Below the pieces are notes generated by a model. It had not been told where the DNA came from. It was given only the letters and a program-made list of their open reading frames with translations, and made no database searches. Positions 37,674 through 45,312 of a stretch of 64,000 bases of DNA are shown in pieces. The translations under genes and the position numbers were made by a program. Numbering within the stretch: position 1 is the stretch's first letter; each line of letters opens with the position of its first letter. This stretch comes from Sediminibacter sp. Hel_I_10. GTDB lineage: Bacteria > Bacteroidota > Bacteroidia > Flavobacteriales > Flavobacteriaceae. Location of the stretch: the NCBI RefSeq assembly GCF_000688335.1, contig NZ_JHZX01000001.1, positions 1,240,001 through 1,304,000 of the forward strand, given 5' to 3'.

Positions 37674-38564
37674 TTAAAACTTTAAGTTGATCATTTCTTG
37701 CTTTGGTGTGCCTCCATTTGGTGTCTCGTAGATCCAGTTGCCATCTTTTTTATAAACTAAGGCGTCCTTTCCTTCAACTTTAAAAACATCTGTTAAACTT
37801 GTTTTTAATAAAAACATCACTTTTTTTGGTTCTGTATCTACCACTTGAAAACCATTTTCCATAGGCTGTGCATATAGAGCACCTTTAAAACTCACGTCTT
37901 CGTCTTTAACAGCGCTTAGCTTGACCTGATCAGCAGATTTTGATTCTGCTATAGTTTCCTTTGCTACAGCCACTTTTTCAACGGCATTCTCTTGAGATTT
38001 TTTTAAAGTCTCCACCTCTTGTTTTAAGCGTTCAATTTCCTGCTGGGCATTGGTGTTTTTAGGATCAGAAACTTTCTTGGGCTCATTATTGGCGACTGAA
38101 ATTTCATTATCTACGATAGTGCCATCGGGTTGATACTCGTAGTCAAAATATTGAAAGGTTTTAAAAGCCTCTCTCAATCCGACGTTATATGCTTTTTCGT
38201 ATTCCTTGATTCGGGTTTCACCTACCTCTGATTCAGCAATAATATGATCATTGCAATCCAATAGCTTGATTTGCATTTTTGTTTTTAAAAAGCCACCTTT
38301 TACTTCATCTACATTTGCAGTAAGTGCTAAACAACGATTTGCATTTAAATCAGCCGGATAATCCTCATCGCTCATAAACGCAGTATAACCGTACTTATTA
38401 AATAGAAACTTTGCTAAAGAGTTGATTTGATATTGATCTTTAGATTTCAAAAAATCAAATTTAGTGGGGATGATAATGTATTTGTAATTGTTTATGGCTT
38501 CTTGCGCCATAGTTGCAAAACAGCAACTTAAAACAAAGACAATGGTGATGCTTACTTTTTTCAT
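37674..38564 (-). CDS. Secreted protein of unknown function with coiled coil
   Basis: 296 residues. Signal peptide MKKVSITIVFVLSCCFATMA, then a domain starting NNYKYIIIPTKFDFLKSKDQ of a type common in Flavobacteriaceae but without assigned function. NRCLALTANVDEVKGGFLKT and LREAFKTFQYFDYEY follow. Residues about 175-212 (QEIERLKQEVETLKKSQENA) are a coiled coil, and the C-terminus ends FKVEGKDALVYKKDGNWIYE. It looks periplasmic or outer-membrane associated, possibly a structural or sensing protein. Upstream TAAAGGTA at 38586-38593 (minus: TACCTTTA) could be a -7 box. I do not recognise a named family. Confidence 0.75.
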   Translation of the reverse strand: MKKVSITIVFVLSCCFATMAQEAINNYKYIIIPTKFDFLKSKDQYQINSLAKFLFNKYGYTAFMSDEDYPADLNANRCLALTANVDEVKGGFLKTKMQIKLLDCNDHIIAESEVGETRIKEYEKAYNVGLREAFKTFQYFDYEYQPDGTIVDNEISVANNEPKKVSDPKNTNAQQEIERLKQEVETLKKSQENAVEKVAVAKETIAESKSADQVKLSAVKDEDVSFKGALYAQPMENGFQVVDTEPKKVMFLLKTSLTDVFKVEGKDALVYKKDGNWIYETPNGGTPKQEMINLKF

Positions 38565-38639
38565 GCTATGAGTTCATTAATCCTGTAAAGGTATGGATTG
38601 AAATTTAAAAATTCTTCTTGATTTTAGATGATGATCTGC

Positions 38640-39329
38640 TTAGAGGTAACGTTTCAAGTCGGCTAAAGTATCTACCTTTTTAATACCTTCTTTAGGATTG
38701 ACTTTATGATAATTAAACAAAATAACATCTAAGCCGACATCTAAGGCCCCTAAAATATCGGCCTCATAGTTATCTCCAATCATCATACTCTCTTCAGGTT
38801 TAGCTTTTGCTAAGTCTAAAGCGTAATTAAAGATAATAGGGTTTGGTTTTTTAACACCTGCCAGTTCAGCGTTGGTGATTGTCTTAAAATAATTTGAGAT
38901 TTTTGCACCGTCCATCTTTTTTTGTTGCGCCTCATCAAAACCATTGGTGATGATATGCAATTGATAGCGCTTACTCAAATCTTCCAAGAGCTCCACAGTA
39001 CCCTCAAAAAGATGATTAAATGTGCTGAGATGCGTAATATAATCTTCAGATAAGGTATTGATCAATTCAGTAGAAACCTCTACGCCTACTGCGTCAAACG
39101 TATCTTTAAGCCGCTTATATCTTAAATTCTCTTTATCAATCTTCTCATCTCTATAGAGTTTCCAATAGCTGAGATTGATTGGCGCATACTGATTTATAAA
39201 TTCATCATGATCAATGGCAACGCCATGTAAATCAAAAATTTTCTTGAAAGTCAATGCTGAGTTTCTATCAAAATCCCAAAGGGTATGATCTAAATCGAAG
39301 AATATGTGTTTTATGTGCTGTAATTTCAT
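38640..39329 (-). CDS. yjjG: YjjG-type HAD pyrimidine nucleotidase
   Basis: 229 residues from the ATG at 39329 (MKLQHIKHIFFDLDHTLWDF); the frame is open 36 codons further but that stretch overlaps the preceding gene and has no HAD features. HAD motifs: FFDLDHTLWDF (nucleophile Asp and acid Asp), IITNGFDEAQQKKM, KKPNPIIFNYAL (Lys) and MMIGDNYEADILGA. YjjG enzymes dephosphorylate non-canonical pyrimidine nucleotides as a house-cleaning activity. It begins 10 nt after the deacetylase-like gene, likely co-transcribed. Confidence 0.88.
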   Translation of the reverse strand: MKLQHIKHIFFDLDHTLWDFDRNSALTFKKIFDLHGVAIDHDEFINQYAPINLSYWKLYRDEKIDKENLRYKRLKDTFDAVGVEVSTELINTLSEDYITHLSTFNHLFEGTVELLEDLSKRYQLHIITNGFDEAQQKKMDGAKISNYFKTITNAELAGVKKPNPIIFNYALDLAKAKPEESMMIGDNYEADILGALDVGLDVILFNYHKVNPKEGIKKVDTLADLKRYL

Positions 39330-39339
39330 GTCGTAATTA

Positions 39340-40659
39340 TTAACCAATGTTTGTCTCTTGTGCTCCTTTGGAAGAATCAAGTATTTGGGTAAATAGTTTT
39401 CTAAAGCCCTTCCATTGCGGCTCATTTCCGAAGGCATAATTATGAAATACCGGCATAAAGGTGCCGTTTACATTTTTAACCTCCATAATAAGACGTTGCA
39501 AAGCTTCTGTTTTATCTAACTGCGATTGGTATCTCAAAAGGGAATGATCTATACAATGAAATGAGTTGATAAGTAAAGGCGTTTGTATCTCATAATCCAG
39601 ATCATAAAATAGAAATGGCGTACATGTGCCGGCCCTAAATCCCATATAGTTGAGATAACCCATTGTAAAATCTTCCTTTATTTCTAGTTCAATGAGATTT
39701 CTGTAGGAATTGGGTAAATTAATCTTTGAAAAAGAATTTCTAGTCGAGTGCAGTTCATAGTTAATGATGGCCTCCATTTTCTTCTTTTCCTTTTTCAATA
39801 TAGAGCTATCATCTAGTGCAAAATAAGACACCTTTAATCCAACCGTACAGTAATCTGCTATAGATTTAATGAGCGATACAAAGCTCCTCCTATTCACGCT
39901 AATATTTTTATCGAAAGTGGAGAAATCCCCAATCAGAAAAAAAACGGTGAACTTAAACTTGTATTGTTTTTGTTTATTAATAATCCATTTGAAGGTGTCA
40001 TAAGGATCTTTCTTAAAACCAAACAACACTAAAAAGCGTTGAGACAATCTTTTAAGTCTTAATTGCGACAGCTCTTTAATGGTGCCTCCCAAAACCCGCA
40101 TCAACCCCTTATGCTTAATCAAATAAGCCACAGGCACATCAATCACCGGCTTTACGGAGTACGTGCGCTCTGGAAATGTAAAGTCCTCAAACTTATCTGC
40201 CAAAAGAGTTTTTAATCGGTATGCCCATATATCAACAACAGGCTGATGCAGAAAGCCTTCTTTATAAGCCAAGCTTTCGGTTGCGGTAAATCTTCCATAA
40301 TCATCTTGAACATGTGGCAAATACTCTTCATAACGGCTCAATAGATAAAAGGCTGCCGCAAAAATATCATAGGGTAAGGCACTTTTATCTCCTGTGGTAA
40401 AAAAACATTTGGTACCCTCCCAATCCTGTACATTGACCTCAACGTCAGATAGCCCCTGTTCAAAAAGCAATTCATGGTTTCTAATAAAAATCTCGCTACT
40501 CAAAGGCTGTTTGGTATACGACATTTTCATACTATCATGAGCAATAAACTCTTCAATAGTGGTAGTGAAGCTTACAGGAATACCCAGAATTCTCGTGCAT
40601 AAATGCTTAAAGGTAAAACGTAACCTTGGTGTGATCTTATGGGTATAAACTAAAAGCAT
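39340..40659 (-). CDS. Polysaccharide deacetylase-like protein with altered active site
   Basis: 439 residues, no signal peptide. The N-terminal part (VYTHKITPRLRFTFKHLCTR, VSFTTTIEEFIAH, FAAAFYLLSRYEEYLPHVQD) matches the DUF7033/polysaccharide-deacetylase proteins of Bacteroidota. The NodB-like half contains PVIDVPVAYLIKHKGLMRVL, VGLKVSYFALDDSS, HSTRNSFSKINLPNSYRNLI and MGFRAGTCTPFLFYDLDYE. In active relatives known to me the corresponding sites read DxD, HPSF/Y and SRxHY. Here they read DVP, KVSY and TRNSF, so the metal-binding His and second Asp seem lost. It may be a non-catalytic or altered enzyme. First gene of a unit with yjjG. Confidence 0.7.
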   Translation of the reverse strand: MLLVYTHKITPRLRFTFKHLCTRILGIPVSFTTTIEEFIAHDSMKMSYTKQPLSSEIFIRNHELLFEQGLSDVEVNVQDWEGTKCFFTTGDKSALPYDIFAAAFYLLSRYEEYLPHVQDDYGRFTATESLAYKEGFLHQPVVDIWAYRLKTLLADKFEDFTFPERTYSVKPVIDVPVAYLIKHKGLMRVLGGTIKELSQLRLKRLSQRFLVLFGFKKDPYDTFKWIINKQKQYKFKFTVFFLIGDFSTFDKNISVNRRSFVSLIKSIADYCTVGLKVSYFALDDSSILKKEKKKMEAIINYELHSTRNSFSKINLPNSYRNLIELEIKEDFTMGYLNYMGFRAGTCTPFLFYDLDYEIQTPLLINSFHCIDHSLLRYQSQLDKTEALQRLIMEVKNVNGTFMPVFHNYAFGNEPQWKGFRKLFTQILDSSKGAQETNIG

Positions 40660-40771
40660 TCTTTATATTTCTGAAACCGTTTACCATATCAAAATTGCAA
40701 AAAGCATTTGTTTTGAAAATTCGAATGCCACATGACATTTCGAATTTGGCAATCAGTGTGAGGATTAGTAT

Positions 40772-41470
40772 TTATAAAATGGATTCGTCTGCAAAGCTAA
40801 AATACGCTTTCTCGGTAACGATGATATGATCTAGAACTTTTATATCCAAACTTTGGGCGGCCAGTTTTAGCTTTTGGGTAATATCTTTATCGGCAGTACT
40901 TGGTTTTAAAGTCCCAGAGGGATGGTTATGCACCAGAATAAGCCCTAGCGCGCCAAACTCAAGTGCTGTTTTAAGCACTAAGCGCACATCGACTAAAGTA
41001 CCTGTAATCCCACCTTTACTTAATTGATTTTTCTGAATGATCTTATTGGAATTATTGAGATAAATAATCCAAAATTCTTCATGAGGCAACTCGCCAATAA
41101 TAGGCTGCATGATGTCATAGACAGACTGACTTGAAGAAATCTTCTTTTTCTCGACAAAACCCTCTCCTCGACGTCTTCGCCCCAACTCCATAGCGGCAGC
41201 TATAGAAATTGCCTTCGCCTCTCCTATACCCTTAAAGGTCATAAGTTGTTTTAAGGATAGTTTACCGAGCGTATTGAGATTGTTATCGACACTGGCCAAA
41301 ATTCGCTGACTCAACGCCACTGCACTTTCAAATTTATTCCCAGAGCCTAATAGAATAGCAAGCAACTCCGCATCACTAAGAACCATTTTACCCTTGTCTC
41401 TTAGCTTCTCACGCGGCCGGTCGTCCTGTGACCAATTCTTTATAGATAGCGAAACCGGTTTTTCTGTCAT
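40772..41470 (-). CDS. radC: RadC family protein (MPN/JAMM domain)
   Basis: 232 residues. An N-terminal helix-hairpin-helix part (LKQLMTFKGIGEAKAISIAA) precedes the MPN domain with EEFWIIYLNNSNKIIQKNQL and the JAMM metal motif LILVHNHPSGTLKPSTADKD (His-x-His then Asp). Predicted metallopeptidase-fold protein; the once-proposed repair role is not established. A good promoter lies directly upstream, with its -7 box 4 nt before the ATG. Confidence 0.9.
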   Translation of the reverse strand: MTEKPVSLSIKNWSQDDRPREKLRDKGKMVLSDAELLAILLGSGNKFESAVALSQRILASVDNNLNTLGKLSLKQLMTFKGIGEAKAISIAAAMELGRRRRGEGFVEKKKISSSQSVYDIMQPIIGELPHEEFWIIYLNNSNKIIQKNQLSKGGITGTLVDVRLVLKTALEFGALGLILVHNHPSGTLKPSTADKDITQKLKLAAQSLDIKVLDHIIVTEKAYFSFADESIL

Positions 41471-41474
41471 CTTA

Positions 41475-41505
41475 TAAAGATATATATTGTAACTTTCTGA
41501 TGCAA
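41475..41505 (-). promoter_or_regulatory. radC promoter, leaderless arrangement
   Basis: On the minus strand: TTG (41505-41503), 20-nt spacer, TATCTTTA (41482-41475; last base A for G), then TAAG and the ATG at 41470. Confidence 0.55.
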
Positions 41506-41520
41506 TTAATTTAATGGATT

Positions 41521-41964
41521 ATGGACTCCATATTTACCGAAAAAGCCAATCAAGACCTCTTGAAAAGGCTAAAAACTATTGATAAAAGCAAAACCGCGAA
41601 CTGGGGCAAGATGAACGTTAGCCAGATGTTGCACCATTGCCAACACCCGATAAACATCATTCTGCAAAAAAAAGATTATGATCTTAAGCCCAATTGGATA
41701 GCGAGATTGTTATTCAAAAAAGCCATGTATAGCGATAAGCTGTGGAGAAAAAACCTTCCTACAGTGCCCTCTTTTAAAACCATGGATGATCGTGATTTTA
41801 CTTCGGAAAAATTAAAACTCAAATCCTTGATCGAAGAATTACACACTCACAAAGACAGAAACGATTGGCAAGCACATCCCGTCTTTGGTACATTTACCAA
41901 AGAACAATGGGGCAAGATGCAATACAAACATCTGGATCACCATTTTAGACAATTTGGCGTATAA
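41521..41964 (+). CDS. DUF1569 (DinB-like) protein
   Basis: 147 residues. ANWGKMNVSQMLHHCQHPIN and KMQYKHLDHHFRQFGV at the two ends carry the His positions of the DinB/DUF1569 fold, a four-helix bundle that usually binds a metal. RDWQAHPVFGTFTKEQWGK-type text near residue 115-130 is also typical of DUF1569. Cytosolic, function unknown; related proteins act in thiol-dependent metabolism. Divergent from radC with a 50-nt gap; paiB follows after 32 nt. Confidence 0.75.
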   Translation: MDSIFTEKANQDLLKRLKTIDKSKTANWGKMNVSQMLHHCQHPINIILQKKDYDLKPNWIARLLFKKAMYSDKLWRKNLPTVPSFKTMDDRDFTSEKLKLKSLIEELHTHKDRNDWQAHPVFGTFTKEQWGKMQYKHLDHHFRQFGV

Positions 41965-41996
41965 GCTAAAATAAACCATTAAAAACCAAAACACTT

Positions 41997-42584
41997 TTGT
42001 ATCCACCAAAACAACATCAAGACGATAACAAGGATCATTTAATTGAAGTCATCAAAACCTATCCTCTTGCGACGCTCATTTCCGTAGCCAATAATAAGCC
42101 TTTGATTACGCATTTGCCTTTGATCTATGAGCAAGGAAAGCTTATTGGTCATATTGACAAATTTAACCCTCAAGCAGCGCATCTAGCAGACGGCAAATCC
42201 ATAACCGTATTGTTTTCTGGTCCTCAGTGTTACATCTCACCAAGCATCTACAGCACCACACAGCTACCAACCTGGAACTATATTAAAGTGCATATTGAAG
42301 GCACTGTAGAAGCCATCTTAAGTAAAGCGGCACTCAAACAATCACTCATTAGCATGACGGCTTTTTTAGAAGCACCAGAGCATAAATACGTTTTGGAAGC
42401 AGATAACCCTCGGCTAGATAAAAACCTAGAGTACATTAGTATGTTTGAAATTAATATGATGAGCTGGGAGGGTAAATTTAAACTGTCTCAAGACAAAAAA
42501 CCAAGCGATATAGAAAGCGCTAGAGCAGAGTTGATTCGTGCAAACCAAGAAAGCGTAAAGACGTTTTTGGAAAAAGTGTTTTAA
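41997..42584 (+). CDS. PaiB-type FMN-binding protein
   Basis: 195 residues. The start is the TTG at 41997: the product then begins MYPPKQHQDDN, which fits the MYxPKxF start of PaiB proteins, and no ATG is available nearby. LATLISVANNKPLITHLPLI, GHIDKFNPQAAHLADGKSIT, LFSGPQCYISPSIY and LPTWNYIKVHIEGTVEAI are the conserved flavin-binding split-barrel motifs. Called a negative transcriptional regulator from Bacillus PaiB, but the fold suggests flavin binding; the real role here is unknown. Probably co-transcribed with the DUF1569 gene. Confidence 0.85.
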   Translation: MYPPKQHQDDNKDHLIEVIKTYPLATLISVANNKPLITHLPLIYEQGKLIGHIDKFNPQAAHLADGKSITVLFSGPQCYISPSIYSTTQLPTWNYIKVHIEGTVEAILSKAALKQSLISMTAFLEAPEHKYVLEADNPRLDKNLEYISMFEINMMSWEGKFKLSQDKKPSDIESARAELIRANQESVKTFLEKVF

Positions 42585-42675
42585 ATGGATCAACTCTAAT
42601 TTTAAAAGGGAGTCTCTAATTATAAAACACCCTTGCTTCACAACTCCCCAAGGCCAAGCCTATCGTGTTATTTTT

Positions 42676-44025
42676 TTAAGACTTTGGTAAGTGCCTCAAA
42701 ATCCAAGCCCCGTAATTACCAGAACTCATGAGCAATAGTGCCTTGTTATCAAAATCTTGTGAAAACAAAAAGGACTGGAATTCTTTTGGATTGGTATAGA
42801 TGATCAAATCATCACGCTCAAAAGCATTGGCGATTTGTTCGTGCGTCACTTTATTCAACTTTTTGATTTCTACGGCGTGCGGTGAGTAAAATACCACAGC
42901 GACGTCTGCAGCATCTAAAGCGCCTTTATATTCCTTGAGAAATTCTGCATTTAAGCTGCTATAGGTGTGTAGTTCTAAACAAGCCACTAACTTTCTATCG
43001 CTATACTGTTCTTTGACAGCCTTTGTGGTGGCTTCTACTTTACTGGGCGAATGTGCAAAATCTTTATAAGCTACTGTTTTCTTTGTTTCTGCAATTTTCT
43101 CTAGACGCTTACTTGCACCCTTGAATGTGGCTATGGCTTCGTAAAAATCATCTTCATCAATGCCCATGTGCTGACAGATCCATTTGGCTCCAGCAAGATT
43201 ATTGAGATTGTGATTTCCGAAGATTTCTATAGGCAAATCACCTTCTGGTGTTGACAATAATGTTTGTCCGTTCTCAACGCGGTAGTCTGGAGTACTGTAA
43301 GGCAGTTTTCTAATGGCATTTGTACTCGCTTCAACGACCCGTTTGACCCCTGGGTCTTCTTCATTGTAATTGATGCTCCCACCACTCACAATACTATCTA
43401 CAAAAATTGAAAACTGCTCTACATAATTCTCATAGGTAGGAAACACGTTGATATGGTCCCAGGCAATCCCGCTAAGCAATGCGATATTTGGTTTATACAG
43501 ATGAAATTTTGGACGAAGATCAATAGGGGAACTTAAATACTCATCTCCTTCCAACACAATGAAATCATTATCTTGGGTTAATTTGACCATAACATCAAAT
43601 CCCTCTAGCTGAGCACCAACCATATAATCCACATCCCGATCATGGTAATGCATCACATGTAGAATCATTGAGGTAATTGTGGTCTTGCCATGGCTTCCTC
43701 CAATAACAACGCGTGTTTTATGCTTTGCCTGCTCGTAAAGAAACTCAGGATAACTATAGATTTTAAGACCTAACTCTTGTGCCTTAATTAGCTCGGGATT
43801 GTCTGCTTTGGCATGCATTCCTAAAACAACGGCCTCTAAACTGGTATTAATTTTTTCGGGGAACCATCCAAACTCTGAAGGTAAGAGGCCTTTATCGGCC
43901 AATCTCGATTTTGAAGGTTCAAAGATGGTATCATCACTACCTGTAACTTGGTAGCCTTTATTGTGAAGGGCTATGGCCAAATTGTGCATCGCAGCGCCGC
44001 CAATAGCTATAAAATGTACGTTCAT
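42676..44025 (-). CDS. mpl: UDP-N-acetylmuramate:L-Ala-gamma-D-Glu-meso-DAP ligase
   Basis: 449 residues, Mur ligase family. HFIAIGGAAMHNLAIALHNK at the N-terminus, the ATP loop VVIGGSHGKTTITSMIL, EGDEYLSSPIDLRPKFHLYK and FGNHNLNNLAGAKWICQHMG, ending in DFAHSPSKVEATTKAVKEQY (Mpl version of the C-terminal domain). Attaches recycled murein tripeptide to UDP-MurNAc in peptidoglycan recycling. It stands alone rather than in the dcw cluster, which favours Mpl over MurC. Confidence 0.93.
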   Translation of the reverse strand: MNVHFIAIGGAAMHNLAIALHNKGYQVTGSDDTIFEPSKSRLADKGLLPSEFGWFPEKINTSLEAVVLGMHAKADNPELIKAQELGLKIYSYPEFLYEQAKHKTRVVIGGSHGKTTITSMILHVMHYHDRDVDYMVGAQLEGFDVMVKLTQDNDFIVLEGDEYLSSPIDLRPKFHLYKPNIALLSGIAWDHINVFPTYENYVEQFSIFVDSIVSGGSINYNEEDPGVKRVVEASTNAIRKLPYSTPDYRVENGQTLLSTPEGDLPIEIFGNHNLNNLAGAKWICQHMGIDEDDFYEAIATFKGASKRLEKIAETKKTVAYKDFAHSPSKVEATTKAVKEQYSDRKLVACLELHTYSSLNAEFLKEYKGALDAADVAVVFYSPHAVEIKKLNKVTHEQIANAFERDDLIIYTNPKEFQSFLFSQDFDNKALLLMSSGNYGAWILRHLPKS

Positions 44026-44045
44026 AGTATCTCTCTTGTGAATTT

Positions 44046-44053
44046 CAAATATA
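44046..44053 (-). promoter_or_regulatory. Possible -7 box of mpl
   Basis: TATATTTG on the minus strand, 20 nt before the mpl start. No matching -33 element. Confidence 0.4.
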
Positions 44054-44180
44054 GCGGTTTTTGATACGAATTCACGACTAATTTAAAAAGCTATTACCGT
44101 TTTTAAAATCAGAATGTCTAAAGATAAAATATCCTTTTAGTTGATAAGAATCTTATTAAGATTTAGAATTCTGACAGATT

Positions 44181-45134
44181 CTATAAATTCAAAATAGAAG
44201 TTTTTTCTTTCTGAAATGGTTCAATATCTGGAAGTTCTGAAAGCGCGAGATCAATATACTCTAAAGCTTTGCTCTTTTTGTTTTTGTATTTATTGATTTG
44301 TGCCAAACGGTAATACGCCCAAGCTTTGGGAACCCCATCTTTTGCGGAATGATTTTCAAGATACACCATTAAACAACGTTCTCCTTTTTCTAATTGGATG
44401 TTATATTCTGCACAAACTTTACCTATTTGATAGTGCATGGCATTACGCTTATGAACCTTTTCCGTTGCTTCCATGTTTAAGATCGCTTTCTCGGGCTGTT
44501 TCTCATTTTCATATAAGGTCGTCAACTTTTCGTAACAATTAAAAGACCCGCCTTCCTCAATCGCCATTTTATAATACTTTTCTGCCAACTCGGGTTCTTC
44601 GTCATATTCATAAACATAACCCTTTGCCAAATAGCCATCAACTTTGGAGATTACTTCAAGCTCATTGGCATATTTTAAAGATGTGGCCTTACTGCCACCA
44701 ATAATACCAGGCAATTGCATATAAAGTTCAACTAAGGCCCAACGGGTATCGATATGCTTAGGATCTAGTTTTGCTGCTTTTAAAAAGGCTTCCTTGATGT
44801 CATCAATAAATAATAGCGCCGAAAATTTACTCACACTCAAGGCCTTCATCCCCAGTGCTCCGCCGTACTTATAATGGTAGTTTGGATTATTGGGCTCTAT
44901 CTCGGTCAATGTCTTGTATTGCTCTGCCGCCTCGTCCCATTTTTTTTGGTGACCATAGGCATCGCCTAATAACTCAATCGCCTCTTTTTCGTTTTGGTGA
45001 CTGCCAATATACCTTACAAGCTGCTGCTCGGCTTTATTAAAATGCTTATCATCTATCAACTTTCGGCTCTCATCCAATACGCCTTGGCCGAAACTTAACA
45101 ATGGAATCAAAAAAAGGAAACTCAAATATTTCAT
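44181..45134 (-). CDS. Secreted tetratricopeptide repeat protein
   Basis: 317 residues from the ATG at 45134 (signal peptide MKYLSFLFLIPLLSFGQG). The frame continues 10 codons upstream but the signal peptide fixes the start. TPR-like helical pairs: EKEAIELLGDAYGHQKKWDE, AAEQYKTLTEIEPNNPNYHY and AYYRLAQINKYKNKKSKALE. Residues about 105-150 (AFLKAAKLDPKHIDTRWALV) continue the repeat pattern. Likely a periplasmic or outer-membrane scaffold; partner unknown. Divergent from the alpha-2-macroglobulin gene. Confidence 0.85.
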   Translation of the reverse strand: MKYLSFLFLIPLLSFGQGVLDESRKLIDDKHFNKAEQQLVRYIGSHQNEKEAIELLGDAYGHQKKWDEAAEQYKTLTEIEPNNPNYHYKYGGALGMKALSVSKFSALLFIDDIKEAFLKAAKLDPKHIDTRWALVELYMQLPGIIGGSKATSLKYANELEVISKVDGYLAKGYVYEYDEEPELAEKYYKMAIEEGGSFNCYEKLTTLYENEKQPEKAILNMEATEKVHKRNAMHYQIGKVCAEYNIQLEKGERCLMVYLENHSAKDGVPKAWAYYRLAQINKYKNKKSKALEYIDLALSELPDIEPFQKEKTSILNL

Positions 45135-45196
45135 ATAAGCTTTTAAGCAAAACACGTACCACAAGTTGTTTGGTATTGTTTTTGATTTTGGACAGT

Positions 45197-45204
45197 CAAA
45201 TATA
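45197..45204 (-). promoter_or_regulatory. Possible -7 box of the TPR gene
   Basis: TATATTTG on the minus strand, 62 nt before the start at 45134; no -33 TTG at the usual distance. Confidence 0.35.
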
Positions 45205-45312
45205 AACTGTTTCTAATCGAAATTCATAACTTCACTCAACCAAACGACACAATCACTCAATTGTTGTTTTTTTGAATGTTAATAGACCTTAAATTTCAAG
45301 AAAATTAAAACC

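Noticed and set aside
39330-39437. 36-residue extension of the YjjG-like protein
   Set aside because: It overlaps the preceding gene, and the HAD fold begins directly at the ATG at 39329.
42585-42675. Terminator between paiB and mpl
   Set aside because: AAGGG and CCCTT could pair but the loop would be about 19 nt and there is no T-run; not convincing.
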